This document shows, one piece after another, positions 1 to 8,394 of a stretch of 64,000 bases of DNA. The DNA comes from Microbacterium sp. ABRD28 (lineage in GTDB: Bacteria > Actinomycetota > Actinomycetes > Actinomycetales > Microbacteriaceae): assembly GCF_003850245.1 (NCBI RefSeq), contig NZ_CP031015.1, positions 1,922,001 through 1,986,000 on the forward strand, written 5' to 3'. A model generated the notes under the pieces. It did no database searches and was not told the DNA's origin. It was given only the letters and a program-made list of their open reading frames with translations. The number at the start of each line of letters is the position of its first letter. Position 1 is the stretch's first letter. A program made the translations under genes and the position numbers.

Positions 1-422
1 ACCGCGACGCCCAGGTGTCGGTCCTCGAGACCGCGCTGCCCCTCCTCGGAGATGGCGCTCGTGTCGTCTTCGTCACCAGTCACCAGGCGCACTTCATCCG
101 AACGACGCCGACGATGCCCGAGTACGAGCCGGTCGCGCTGTCCAAGCGTGCGGGCGAAGACGCGCTGCGGGAGCGCATCCCGATGCTCTCCGAGCGTGGC
201 GTGGAGTTCGTGGTCGTATCGGGCGACATGATCGAAGGCACCATCACCGCCACGCTCCTCGAGCGTGCGAACCCCGGCGCGATCGCCTCGCGACGCGAGT
301 CGGCGGGACGGCTCTACAACGTCTCGGAGTTCGCCGGCGAAGTGGCCCGGGCCGCGGTGGATCCCATCCCCGACGACAACACGCGGCTCGTCGGCGACAC
401 CGCATCCTTCGCGGGGGAGTGA
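1..422 (+). CDS. SDR family oxidoreductase (3' part)
   Basis: The reading frame is open from the left edge (first full codon at base 3) to TGA at 420-422, so the N-terminal Rossmann half lies outside the window. What remains is the C-terminal part of a short-chain dehydrogenase: a VVFVTS strand and serine, then PEYEPVALSKRAGEDAL, which resembles the SDR Tyr/Lys helix. The spacing is not the classical YxxxK: the tyrosine is seven residues before the lysine and the residue four before it is valine. Either this is an atypical subfamily or the tyrosine role has moved. It is 3 bp upstream of the S9 peptidase and probably cotranscribed with it. The substrate cannot be told from this fragment. Confidence 0.75.
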   Translation, partial: RDAQVSVLETALPLLGDGARVVFVTSHQAHFIRTTPTMPEYEPVALSKRAGEDALRERIPMLSERGVEFVVVSGDMIEGTITATLLERANPGAIASRRESAGRLYNVSEFAGEVARAAVDPIPDDNTRLVGDTASFAGE

Positions 423-425
423 ACC

Positions 426-2405
426 GTGGGCCCCACCGACATCCAGAAGCTCCTCGGGGTCGGGCGGCCCGCACTCTCGTCGCAGGGCGGGTTCGCGGTC
501 TTCTCCGTCAGCCGTCCCGACCTCCCGGCCAACCGGACGGTCGGTCAGCTGTGGCGGATCGACCTGCCCGACGGTGCTCCGCGCCGGCTCACGCGTGGCG
601 TTCTCGACACGGCCCCAGTGCTCTCGCCCGATGACACGCGCTTGGCGTTCCTCCGGCCGGATGCCCGGGGTCGCTCACAGGTCTTCGTGGTCGCCCCGGC
701 CGGGGGCGAGCCGGTGCAGGCCACCGATGCCCCGCTCGGGGTCGGCGAGGTCGTCTGGACGACGGACGGCCGCTCCCTGGTCTACACCGCACGGATGCCC
801 GAGGACGGACGGTACGGCACCGTCGAAGGATTGGATGCCGCGGCCGAGGCGCCTCGGCGGATCACCGGCGTGCGCTGGAACGCGAACGGTCTCGGCTACC
901 TCGCCGACCGTCCGGCGCAGATCTTCGTGATCGCCGCGCCGGAGGTCGACAGCGAGCCGTTCTACGACCCCGCGCCCGCCGTGCGCGACGAGGATGTAGC
1001 AGCGCGCCCGACCGTGATCGGCGCGACCCCGCGTGCGCTCACCGACGGCGACCTCAGCTGGTCGACCCTGGCGGTGGCGGGCGAGGAGGTGCTGGCCGTT
1101 CCCGATCGGATCGAAGTCGACCGTCGAGACCTGCGCACCCCCGTCATCGCGCATCACCTCGACGGCTCCGGGCGCCGCGAGGTGCTCGGAACCGATGCGA
1201 ACCTGTCGGTGACGGGTCTTGCCGTCGCGGACGACGGCACGGTGGCCGCCCTCGCCTCCGACGTGGGCTCCGCGGGAACGGACTTCGTCGCGCCCGGCAC
1301 CGCGCTGTTCGTGATCGCCGCGGGGGAGGCCCGAGTCCTCACCGATCCCGAGACGATCGACCTGGGCGAGGTCGGAAGTCACCTCACCCCGATCGGCGAC
1401 GACGTCCTCGTTCAGGATCGGCGCCGCGGGCGCGTCCGGCTCCTCCGCGTTGCCCGCGACGGATCGGCCGCCACGGTCATCGACGGCGACCGCGAGGTGC
1501 TCGGTCATGCGGCATCCGGCTCCGTCATCGTCGCCGCCGTCGCCACCCCCGACTCGTTCGGCGAGATGGTCCTCGCCGGGCCCGGTGAGCCCCGCGTGCT
1601 GACCGCGTTCGGAGCCTCCGCGGCCGCAGCGGGAATCGTCGAGCCGCGCGAGCTGACCGTTCGCGGTCGCGACGGCTACCCGGTGCACGGCTGGGTCGCC
1701 CGGCCCGACGGGGACGGGCCCTTCCCCGTCGTCCTCCAGATCCACGGGGGACCCTACGCCAGCTATGGCGTCCATCTCTTCGACGAGACCCAGGTCCTCG
1801 TCGACGCGGGCTACGCCGTGGTCTACTGCAACCCGCGCGGGTCTGCCGGCTACGGCCGCGCGCACGGTCGCGCCATCCGCCAGGCGATGGGGACGCTCGA
1901 CCATCACGACGTCATCGATTTCCTCGACGGCGCGCTGGAGTCCGATCCGACTCTCGATGCCGGGCGACTCGGCATCATGGGCGGCTCGTACGGCGGTTAC
2001 CTCACCGCGTGGATCATCGCGCACGACCACAGATTCCGCGGAGCGATCGTCGAGCGCGGCTTCCTCGAGCCGACGTCGTTCCAAGGGACGAGCGACATCG
2101 GCTCGTTCTTCGGCGACGAATACGTCGGCGTCGACCCCGAGCTCATCGCCGCGCAGAGTCCCATGGCGGTCGTCGGGCAGGTGCGCACGCCCACCCTCGT
2201 GATGCACGCCGAGGAAGACCATCGGTGCCCGCTGGAGCAGGCGACGCGCTACTACTCGGCGCTCACGCGTGCGGGGGTTCCGAGCGAGATGCTGCTCTTC
2301 CCCGGCGAGAACCACGAGCTCACCCGGAGCGGCCGGCCCCGCCACCGCGTCGAACGCTTCGACGCGGTGCTGGAGTGGTGGGCGCGTCACCTGCCCGTCG
2401 CCTGA
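426..2405 (+). CDS. S9 family prolyl-oligopeptidase-like serine peptidase
   Basis: A 659-residue protein with a GTG start. The N-terminal two thirds look like the beta-propeller that gates S9 peptidases (repeated TPRALTDGD and LVYTARM style blades). The C-terminal third is an alpha/beta hydrolase domain with an oxyanion segment HGGPY, the nucleophile Ser521 in GGSYGGY, Asp598 in HAEEDHRCP and His630 in GENHELTR, so the triad is complete. The family cleaves short peptides, usually in the cytoplasm; there is no signal peptide here. The start is only 3 bp after the SDR stop, which suggests one transcript. An acylaminoacyl-peptidase-type activity is the best guess; the true substrate is unknown. 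Confidence 0.9.
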   Translation: MGPTDIQKLLGVGRPALSSQGGFAVFSVSRPDLPANRTVGQLWRIDLPDGAPRRLTRGVLDTAPVLSPDDTRLAFLRPDARGRSQVFVVAPAGGEPVQATDAPLGVGEVVWTTDGRSLVYTARMPEDGRYGTVEGLDAAAEAPRRITGVRWNANGLGYLADRPAQIFVIAAPEVDSEPFYDPAPAVRDEDVAARPTVIGATPRALTDGDLSWSTLAVAGEEVLAVPDRIEVDRRDLRTPVIAHHLDGSGRREVLGTDANLSVTGLAVADDGTVAALASDVGSAGTDFVAPGTALFVIAAGEARVLTDPETIDLGEVGSHLTPIGDDVLVQDRRRGRVRLLRVARDGSAATVIDGDREVLGHAASGSVIVAAVATPDSFGEMVLAGPGEPRVLTAFGASAAAAGIVEPRELTVRGRDGYPVHGWVARPDGDGPFPVVLQIHGGPYASYGVHLFDETQVLVDAGYAVVYCNPRGSAGYGRAHGRAIRQAMGTLDHHDVIDFLDGALESDPTLDAGRLGIMGGSYGGYLTAWIIAHDHRFRGAIVERGFLEPTSFQGTSDIGSFFGDEYVGVDPELIAAQSPMAVVGQVRTPTLVMHAEEDHRCPLEQATRYYSALTRAGVPSEMLLFPGENHELTRSGRPRHRVERFDAVLEWWARHLPVA

Positions 2406-2428
2406 ACGCGCCGGGCAGGTGACGCGCC
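2381..2428. terminator. Bidirectional terminator overlapping a stop codon
   Basis: A perfect 17-bp inverted repeat: the left arm 2381-2397 (GGCGCGTCACCTGCCCG) pairs with 2412-2428 across a 14-nt loop. The left arm encodes the last residues of the S9 peptidase and the stop codon sits in the loop. The genes on both sides converge, so it probably terminates both transcripts. There is no long T run on either side. Confidence 0.75.
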
Positions 2429-2435
2429 GTTCCGG

Positions 2436-2987
2436 TCAGACGCGACCGAAGCGCAGGGCGCGGATGATCTGGATGATGCCCAGGATCACCAGCGAGACGC
2501 CGAAGAACAGCCAGACGATGAGGGCGCCCCAGATGGGGGCGAACATCACCACGACGCCGGCGACGATGCTGATGATCGCGAAGAAGATCGTCCAGCCCTT
2601 CGACGACGCGTCCGACAGGGTGGAGAGCGAGACGATCCCCTCGACCACCCACGTGATGCCGATCATGAGCCCGACGAGAAGGAGCAGCCAGTCGGTGGCC
2701 GCACCGAAGTTGAGGAAGGCCACGACGCCGGCGATGACGAACAGCACGCCGAGGACGATGTAGCCGATTCTCGACCAGCCGCCTCGCTCCCGCGAGAACG
2801 CACCGAGGCCGATGTAGACCAGTCCGGCGATGATGGCGTAGATGGCGAGCAGGAAGGTGACGACACCGAACGCCTTCTGTGGCCAGATGAGGATGAGCAG
2901 ACCGAAGATCAGCGCGATCGCGCCGACGATGCCGAGGGCGACCCGGACGGTGCTGGTGAGGGACTTCTCCCCGGTGCCGGTGGACAT
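2436..2987 (-). CDS. HdeD-family (DUF308) membrane protein
   Basis: A 183-residue, very hydrophobic protein with about six membrane segments arranged as a repeated two-helix unit (for example VALGIVGAIALIFGLLILI and VLGVLFVIAGVVAFL), the pattern of the HdeD/DUF308 family. HdeD in enterobacteria is linked to acid resistance at high cell density; the function in actinobacteria is not established. I start it at ATG 2987 because AAAGGG lies 7 nt upstream; an in-frame ATG at 3008 lacks such a site. It stands alone, convergent with the peptidase. Confidence 0.82.
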   Translation of the reverse strand: MSTGTGEKSLTSTVRVALGIVGAIALIFGLLILIWPQKAFGVVTFLLAIYAIIAGLVYIGLGAFSRERGGWSRIGYIVLGVLFVIAGVVAFLNFGAATDWLLLLVGLMIGITWVVEGIVSLSTLSDASSKGWTIFFAIISIVAGVVVMFAPIWGALIVWLFFGVSLVILGIIQIIRALRFGRV

Positions 2988-3096
2988 GACCGAACCCTTT
3001 CTGAGCATTTGCTGAGAGACTGCGCTCTCACTGTAGACCCGGGACGGGCTCAGGGGAACGGCGACAGGCCGTCGGGTTCGCGGCTTCCCGTCTTCG

Positions 3097-4122
3097 TCAG
3101 CCCAGCCCGGTCGCGGCCAGATAGCGGGCCTTGTGTCCGGTGCGGATGCCGGTGACGCTCGGCTTGTTCTCGTACACGCCGGCTCCCCAGTTCCCCTCGA
3201 CCAGCACCGGACCGGTGGGGGTCACCACGATGTCCCATCCGACGTACTGCACCTGAGGGACGACGCGGGCGACGCGGTCGACGAACGCGACGACCTCGGC
3301 CATCATCGGCAGCTGGAAATCGGCGATCCGGAATCCGGAGTCCGGATGGGTGATGTGCACGTGGCCGTGCGAGTCGTAGCCGGGACCCACGGCGCGACCG
3401 TCGTCGTCGAGCATCGTGTAGAAGCCGCCGAACGACATCTGGTCGCTGACCGCGCCGCGACCGAACTTCTGCGCGATCGCGAGGATGTGGGTGCGCTCCC
3501 CGTCGAAGAACGCCGTCACACGCGTGGTGTTCACCGTCCCCGGGCAGACCGCGGCGAGGTCGGGATGCTGCACGATGACCTCTTCGATGAGGAGCTCGCC
3601 CCGGTCGTGAAGCCCGTGGTGGAATGCTGTCCAGTCGTCGATGTCGGCGGCGTGGTACCTGTGGACGCCGGTTCCGGCCTGACCGATCGGTTCCTTGGTG
3701 ACGATGGTCCCGTGGCGCTCGGTGAAGGCGCGGACCTCGTCGGCGTTGTCGGGTTCGACCACCATCCACTCCCGGTGCAGGTGCTCGGAGAAAGCGCGGT
3801 CGAACTCGATCTTGTCCTGGAACAGGTGGCGGAAGTCGGGGTGGTCGAAGCGCTGCGACAGCTGATTGGAGAAGGGGTGCGTCATGAACGTCGCCCGCTC
3901 ACGACGGTTCAGGATCGCGAAGTCGTAGTCGATGTAGTCCTGGAAGCCCACCTGACGGAACCCCGCGGAGAAGAGCATGTCCACCACGATGGCGGGCGTC
4001 CACTTGCCGTGCAGCGCGGAGGTTTCCCTGGCCCGCTCCCACACCGAGCCCACGTTGATCCTCCGCGCGCGGTAGGCGAGGTAGCGAAGGCGGGAGGAGA
4101 GGCCGAGACCGGTCGAGGGCAT
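3097..4122 (-). CDS. Sugar-transfer-associated ATP-grasp family protein
   Basis: A 341-residue protein. The central part (about residues 110-320) has the ATP-grasp layout: a lysine in IVTKEPIGQAGTGVH, an acidic ELLIEEVIVQHP strand, and the metal-binding end VGWDIVVTPTGPVLVEGNWGAG. It resembles the sugar-transfer-associated ATP-grasp group (PF14397), whose members sit in polysaccharide or cell-envelope clusters and are thought to ligate an acid to an amine. The exact reaction is not known. It diverges from the alanine-racemase-like pair, with 45 bp between the starts, which hints at a cell-envelope connection but does not prove one. Confidence 0.75.
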   Translation of the reverse strand: MPSTGLGLSSRLRYLAYRARRINVGSVWERARETSALHGKWTPAIVVDMLFSAGFRQVGFQDYIDYDFAILNRRERATFMTHPFSNQLSQRFDHPDFRHLFQDKIEFDRAFSEHLHREWMVVEPDNADEVRAFTERHGTIVTKEPIGQAGTGVHRYHAADIDDWTAFHHGLHDRGELLIEEVIVQHPDLAAVCPGTVNTTRVTAFFDGERTHILAIAQKFGRGAVSDQMSFGGFYTMLDDDGRAVGPGYDSHGHVHITHPDSGFRIADFQLPMMAEVVAFVDRVARVVPQVQYVGWDIVVTPTGPVLVEGNWGAGVYENKPSVTGIRTGHKARYLAATGLG

Positions 4123-4155
4123 GGGGACTTTCGAGTCGGGGACGACGGACCCGGA

Positions 4156-4161
4156 TAGTCT
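4156..4161 (+). promoter_or_regulatory. Candidate -10 box of the racemase-like pair
   Basis: TAGTCT lies 6 nt before the GTG at 4168. With a normal -10 to start-site distance the mRNA would begin at or next to the start codon, so the first racemase-like gene is probably read from a leaderless transcript. I see no good -35. Confidence 0.4.
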
Positions 4162-4167
4162 AGAGGG

Positions 4168-4872
4168 GTGATGTCGGTGGATCCTCTGCGTCCGACTGCC
4201 GAGTCCTCACGGGGCGCTGCCGCCCCCGTCGCGGCGCAGCTGGACCCCCGGCCCGTGGCCCTCATCCGAGGATCTGCCCTTGCGCACAACCTTCGGATCG
4301 CCCGCGACGCCGGGCTCCTCGTGGTCGATCGCGACGTCCTCGATGCCGACGCCTGGGGTCACGGTGCCGACATCGTCGAGCGCGCGGTGTCATCGGCGGG
4401 CATGGCGTGGGCGGAGAGCGGGGGAGACGCCGCGCTCGCGGGCGCGTGGCTGTTCGGCCTCCCCGGATCACCCGGTCGGCCCGTCATGGCGCTCACGGGC
4501 CGGGTGATCGCGACCAAGCTCCTGCGGGAAGGGGAGGGTGTCTCCTACGGGTACACCTTCCGGGCCCCGTCGGACACCACCATCGCCCTCGTCAGCGGCG
4601 GCTACGGGCAGGGTGTGGTGCGCCATCTCGGCAACAGGGTGGCCGTCCGCGTCGAGGGGCGCGATGCGCCCGTCGTCGGTCGGGTGGCGATGGACGTCTG
4701 CGTGGTCGACCTCGGGCCGCGGGCCGTCGTCCCTCCGGGAGCGCCGGCGGTGTTCTTCGGCGATCCCGATCGGGGGGAGCCGTCGCTGGGGCGGTGGACC
4801 ACGGCGACGGGACTGGACGCCGGTGAGATCCTCGCGATCGTCGGTGTTCGCGCTCGTCGGGAGGCGGCATGA
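4168..4872 (+). CDS. Alanine racemase-like protein, beta-domain half (lacks PLP lysine)
   Basis: A 234-residue protein, against about 370 for alanine racemase. Residues 30-85 match only the first strands of the PLP barrel, and the lysine motif VVKADAYGHG is replaced by VLDADAWGHG, with Asp59 (codon 4342-4344) where the PLP lysine belongs. The rest of the barrel, roughly 160 residues, is missing. Residues 105-185 are a good racemase C-terminal beta domain: GVSYGYTF, then GGYGQG with Tyr146 at the position of the catalytic tyrosine, then VGRVAMD. It overlaps the next, barrel-bearing gene by 4 bp. Alone it cannot be a PLP racemase; it may complete the partner's active site (see findings). It could instead be a degenerate paralogue. 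GTG 4168 or ATG 4171 may be the start. Confidence 0.8.
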   Translation: MMSVDPLRPTAESSRGAAAPVAAQLDPRPVALIRGSALAHNLRIARDAGLLVVDRDVLDADAWGHGADIVERAVSSAGMAWAESGGDAALAGAWLFGLPGSPGRPVMALTGRVIATKLLREGEGVSYGYTFRAPSDTTIALVSGGYGQGVVRHLGNRVAVRVEGRDAPVVGRVAMDVCVVDLGPRAVVPPGAPAVFFGDPDRGEPSLGRWTTATGLDAGEILAIVGVRARREAA

Positions 4873-5921
4873 CCGGATCGGTCCTCGAAGTCGACCTCGA
4901 CCTGTTCGCGATGAACCTCGCTCGGGTCCGCGCGGCGATCGCGCCCGCCGAGCTCATGCTCGTGGTCAAGAACGATGCGTACGGGCACGGCGTGGACGCC
5001 GTGGTCGCACGTGCGCGACGGGAGGGTGTCCGCTGGTTCGGAGCCTTCGACCTCGTGACGGGCGCGCGGGTGCGAACAGGAGCGGGCGGGGACGCGCGCA
5101 TCTTCGTGTGGATCGCCGATACGCCCGAGCAGGTCGCTGCCGCGATCGAACTGGACCTCGACATCGGGGTGGGCGATCGCCGACTCCTCGACGACATCGC
5201 CGCTCGGCGCGGGGGCCCGCGCCCCGCACGGGTTCATCTCAAGATCGATACGGGGCTGCGCCGCAACGGCGTCCGGCCGGAGGAGTGGTCGGAGTTCGTC
5301 TCGATCGCCGCGGCCGCCGAACGCGCGGGGAGCCTCATCGTCGAGGGGATCTGGAGCCACATCGCCGAAGCATCCGACGAGGACGACGACATCGCGCGGG
5401 ACCGGTTCGAACAGGCTCTGCGGACCGCGGAGACCGCGGGGCTCCGGCCCCGCTGGCGCCACCTCGCAGCCAGCGCCGCGGCGTTCGCCCGACCGGAGTT
5501 CCGTTACGACATCGCCCGGGTCGGGGCGTTCTGCTACGGCATCCGTCCCGCGGGCGGGCCCGACGAGGCCGAGCTCGGAGTGAAGCCCATCGCCCGCTGG
5601 GTGGCGCCCGTCGTCGAGGTGGCCGGCGACGTGGTGCGCATCGGCGTGGGTGCGCGCGACGGGCTGTTCAGCACCCTGGCGTCGCGGGCCGATGTCGCGA
5701 CGCCCGCCGGGCCGCGCCGGCTCCTCACCGTCGCCGGGGCGATGTCGGAGGTCGCCGCATGGCCGGGGGCCGACATCGGTGACCGGGTGGTCGTGTACGG
5801 CGACGCCGGCCGCAACGAGGAGACCGCGACCTCGCTCGCCGAGACGATCGATTCGATCGGCGAAGAGGTCGCGGTCCGGGTCTCGCCGCTGGTACCCCGG
5901 CAGTACCGGGGCGTGCGGTGA
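4869..5921 (+). CDS. Alanine racemase-like PLP protein (lacks catalytic tyrosine)
   Basis: A 350-residue protein of near-normal racemase length. The barrel is well kept: EVDLDLFAMNLARV, the PLP lysine Lys34 in VVKNDAYGHG, Arg132 in KIDTGLRRNGV and Arg217 in YDIARVGAFCYG. The C-terminal beta domain is degenerate: the YGxTY segment is absent, the catalytic GYADG motif reads GARDG with Ala262 (codon 5652-5654) in place of tyrosine, and CMDQ reads AMSE. So it should bind PLP but lacks the second acid/base residue. The upstream overlapping gene has exactly the opposite pattern. In classical racemases the tyrosine comes from the other subunit, so a heterodimer is plausible. Otherwise it may be a fold-type III enzyme with another substrate. 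Confidence 0.85.
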   Translation: MTGSVLEVDLDLFAMNLARVRAAIAPAELMLVVKNDAYGHGVDAVVARARREGVRWFGAFDLVTGARVRTGAGGDARIFVWIADTPEQVAAAIELDLDIGVGDRRLLDDIAARRGGPRPARVHLKIDTGLRRNGVRPEEWSEFVSIAAAAERAGSLIVEGIWSHIAEASDEDDDIARDRFEQALRTAETAGLRPRWRHLAASAAAFARPEFRYDIARVGAFCYGIRPAGGPDEAELGVKPIARWVAPVVEVAGDVVRIGVGARDGLFSTLASRADVATPAGPRRLLTVAGAMSEVAAWPGADIGDRVVVYGDAGRNEETATSLAETIDSIGEEVAVRVSPLVPRQYRGVR

Positions 5922-5924
5922 TCG

Positions 5925-6143
5925 TCAGTCGTCGCCGCTGAGGCGTGCGGTCTCGTCGTGCCAGGAGGTGGCCACGGCACGGAGCTTCTCTTCGTACTTG
6001 CGGCCGTGGTGAGCGCAGAACAGCAGCTCGCTGCCGTTCACCTCGGCGGCGATGTAGGCCTGAGCTCCGCAGGAATCGCAGCGGTCCACCGCGGTCAGGC
6101 GGTATTCGAGGACGGCCGTCTCAGAGGGTGTCGAAAGTGTCAT
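5925..6143 (-). CDS. DUF7455-type small zinc-ribbon protein
   Basis: A 72-residue protein. CDSCGAQAY and LLFCAHHGRKY give a CxxC pair plus C-x2-H, a likely zinc site. This is a conserved actinobacterial small protein (DUF7455) often found beside topoisomerase genes; its role is unknown. I start it at ATG 6143 because GAGGAGG is 8 nt upstream. It converges with the racemase-like gene (3-bp gap) and diverges from parE. Confidence 0.8.
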   Translation of the reverse strand: MTLSTPSETAVLEYRLTAVDRCDSCGAQAYIAAEVNGSELLFCAHHGRKYEEKLRAVATSWHDETARLSGDD

Positions 6144-6311
6144 CGCGGTGCCTCCTCGGGATTGTGACTCTCGGCGTGGTCCCCACATACAACCACGGCA
6201 CGCTGACGGTCATGCCGCGATCCGATGGCCGTTCGCTGAGCGCGTACGGCGGCGCCCGACGGTCGTGTCTGTGCAAGGCCGGGGCGGAACCCCCGGTTAG
6301 CCTTGGAGATT

Positions 6312-8384
6312 GTGACCGCCGCTGAGTATTCCGCCCATCACCTGCAGGTGCTCGAAGGGCTCGAGGCCGTCCGCAAACGTCCGGGCATGTACATCGGCTC
6401 GACCGATGCCCGCGGCCTCATGCACTGCCTCTGGGAGATCATCGACAACGCCGTCGATGAGGCGCTCGGTGGTCACGGAGATCACATCGACGTCGTCCTC
6501 CACGCCGACGGCAGCGTCGAGGTCCGCGACCGCGCCCGCGGCATTCCGGTTGACGTCGAGCCCCGCACCGGGCTCACAGGCGTGGAGGTCGTCTTCACCA
6601 AGCTGCACGCCGGCGGCAAGTTCGGCGGGGGGTCGTACGCCGCGTCGGGAGGTCTGCACGGCGTGGGTGCTTCCGTCGTCAACGCCCTCTCCGAGCGCCT
6701 CGACGTCGAGGTCGACCGCGGGGGCAAGACCTATGCGATGTCGTTCCACCGCGGCGAGCCGGGGGTGTTCGCGGGCCCGGGTCCGGACTCGCCGTTCACC
6801 CCCTTCGAGGACAGCAGCGAGCTGCGCGTGGTCGGCAAGGCGCCGCGCGGGGCGACGGGAACGCGCATCCGCTACTGGGCCGATCGGCAGATCTTCACCC
6901 GCGATGCCGCGTTCTCCTTCGAGGAGCTCGAGCAGCGGGTCCGGCAGACGGCGTTCCTCGTCCCCGGTCTGCAGATCGTCGTGCGTGACGAGCGCGCAGG
7001 CGAGCCGGTCGAGACGTCCTACCGCTTCGAGGGCGGCATCTCGGAGTTCGTGGAGTTCCTCGCCCCCGACGCCGGTGTCACCGACGTGTGGCGGTTGACC
7101 GGTACCGGGGTCTTCACCGAGACCGTCCCCGTGCTGCAGCCCACCGGCGCGATGATCCCCACCGAGGTCGAGCGCACCTGCGAGGTCGACATCGCGCTGC
7201 GGTGGGGCATCGGCTACGACACCGTCGCCCGCTCCTTCGTCAACATCATCGCCACTCCGAAGGGCGGCACCCATCAGCAGGGGTTCGAGCAGGGACTGAT
7301 GAAGGTGCTGCGCGCACAGGTGGAACAGAACGCTCGCCGGCTGAAGGTGGGCAACGACAAGATCGAGAAGGATGACATCCTCGCCGGCCTCACCACGGTG
7401 ATGACCGTCCGGCTGCCCGAGCCCCAGTTCGAGGGCCAGACAAAAGAGGTGCTGGGCACCCCGGCCGTCCGTCAGATCGTGGCTCAGGTCGTCACGAAGG
7501 AGCTCGCCGCGCGCTTCTCTTCCACCAAACGCGACGACAAGGCGCAGACGTCGCTGCTCTTGGACAAGGTCGTCTCGGAGATGAAGGCGCGCATCTCGGC
7601 GCGCACGCACAAAGAGACGCAGCGTCGGAAGAATGCCTTGGAGTCGTCGTCTCTGCCGGCCAAGCTGGCCGACTGCCGCACGAACGACGTCGCCGAATCA
7701 GAGCTCTTCATCGTCGAGGGCGATTCGGCGCTCGGCACGGCCAAGCTCGCGCGCAACAGCGAATACCAGGCCTTGCTGCCGATCCGCGGGAAGATCCTGA
7801 ACGTTCAGAAGGCATCGATCAGCGACATGCTGTCCAACGCCGAGTGCGCATCGATCATCCAGGTGATCGGTGCGGGTTCGGGCCGGTCGTTCGACCTCGA
7901 CGCCGCGCGCTACGGCAAGGTCATCCTGATGAGCGATGCCGACGTGGACGGTGCGCACATCCGCACCCTCCTGCTGACCCTGTTCTTCCGCTACATGCGT
8001 CCGCTCGTCGAGGCCGGACGGGTGTTCGCCGCCGTCCCGCCCCTTCACCGGGTCATCGTGATGCATCCCGGGACCAAGCCCAATGAGACGATCTACACCT
8101 TCAGCGAACAGGAGCTGCACACCCTGCTCACCAAGCTCACCAAGGCGGGGAGGCGTTGGCAGGAGCCGGTGCAGCGGTACAAGGGTCTCGGTGAGATGGA
8201 CGCCGACCAGCTCGCGACCACGACGATGGATCGGGGCGGACGGACGCTTCGAAGGGTGCGCGTGGAGGACGCCGAGGCGGCCTCTCGTGTCTTCGAACTG
8301 CTGATGGGTACGGACGTCGCCCCCCGTCGCGAGTTCATCGTCGACTCCAGCGACCGGCTGTCGCGGGAGCGCATCGACGCCTGA
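6312..8384 (+). CDS. parE: DNA topoisomerase IV subunit B
   Basis: A 690-residue type IIA topoisomerase ATPase subunit. The GHKL domain has EIIDNAVDEALGG and the GGLHGVGASVVNALS lid; the TOPRIM domain has EGDSALGTAKLARN and SDADVDGAHIRTLLL. ParE decatenates and relaxes DNA together with ParC. The pairing with the neighbouring A subunit, rather than a gyrB-gyrA arrangement near an origin, favours ParE over GyrB. The start could be TTG 6303 or GTG 6312; I prefer GTG 6312 because it gives the usual N terminus (VTAAEYSAHHLQVLEG). The two subunit genes are convergent and end 10 bp apart. Confidence 0.88.
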   Translation: MTAAEYSAHHLQVLEGLEAVRKRPGMYIGSTDARGLMHCLWEIIDNAVDEALGGHGDHIDVVLHADGSVEVRDRARGIPVDVEPRTGLTGVEVVFTKLHAGGKFGGGSYAASGGLHGVGASVVNALSERLDVEVDRGGKTYAMSFHRGEPGVFAGPGPDSPFTPFEDSSELRVVGKAPRGATGTRIRYWADRQIFTRDAAFSFEELEQRVRQTAFLVPGLQIVVRDERAGEPVETSYRFEGGISEFVEFLAPDAGVTDVWRLTGTGVFTETVPVLQPTGAMIPTEVERTCEVDIALRWGIGYDTVARSFVNIIATPKGGTHQQGFEQGLMKVLRAQVEQNARRLKVGNDKIEKDDILAGLTTVMTVRLPEPQFEGQTKEVLGTPAVRQIVAQVVTKELAARFSSTKRDDKAQTSLLLDKVVSEMKARISARTHKETQRRKNALESSSLPAKLADCRTNDVAESELFIVEGDSALGTAKLARNSEYQALLPIRGKILNVQKASISDMLSNAECASIIQVIGAGSGRSFDLDAARYGKVILMSDADVDGAHIRTLLLTLFFRYMRPLVEAGRVFAAVPPLHRVIVMHPGTKPNETIYTFSEQELHTLLTKLTKAGRRWQEPVQRYKGLGEMDADQLATTTMDRGGRTLRRVRVEDAEAASRVFELLMGTDVAPRREFIVDSSDRLSRERIDA

Positions 8385-8394
8385 CCGGCGTCCC

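Noticed and set aside
675..2390. 571-residue open frame on the minus strand
   Set aside because: It is antisense to the S9 peptidase, rich in Arg, Gly and Asp as expected of a GC-rich shadow frame, and has no recognisable domain. The same applies to the long frames antisense to parE (6297-7610), parC (8566-10839), acnA, dxs and thrS.
4168..5921. One alanine racemase broken by a frameshift
   Set aside because: Order is wrong: the first frame already ends with the C-terminal domain, and the second begins again with a complete barrel N terminus. Both carry their own N-terminal racemase strand, so they are two genes.
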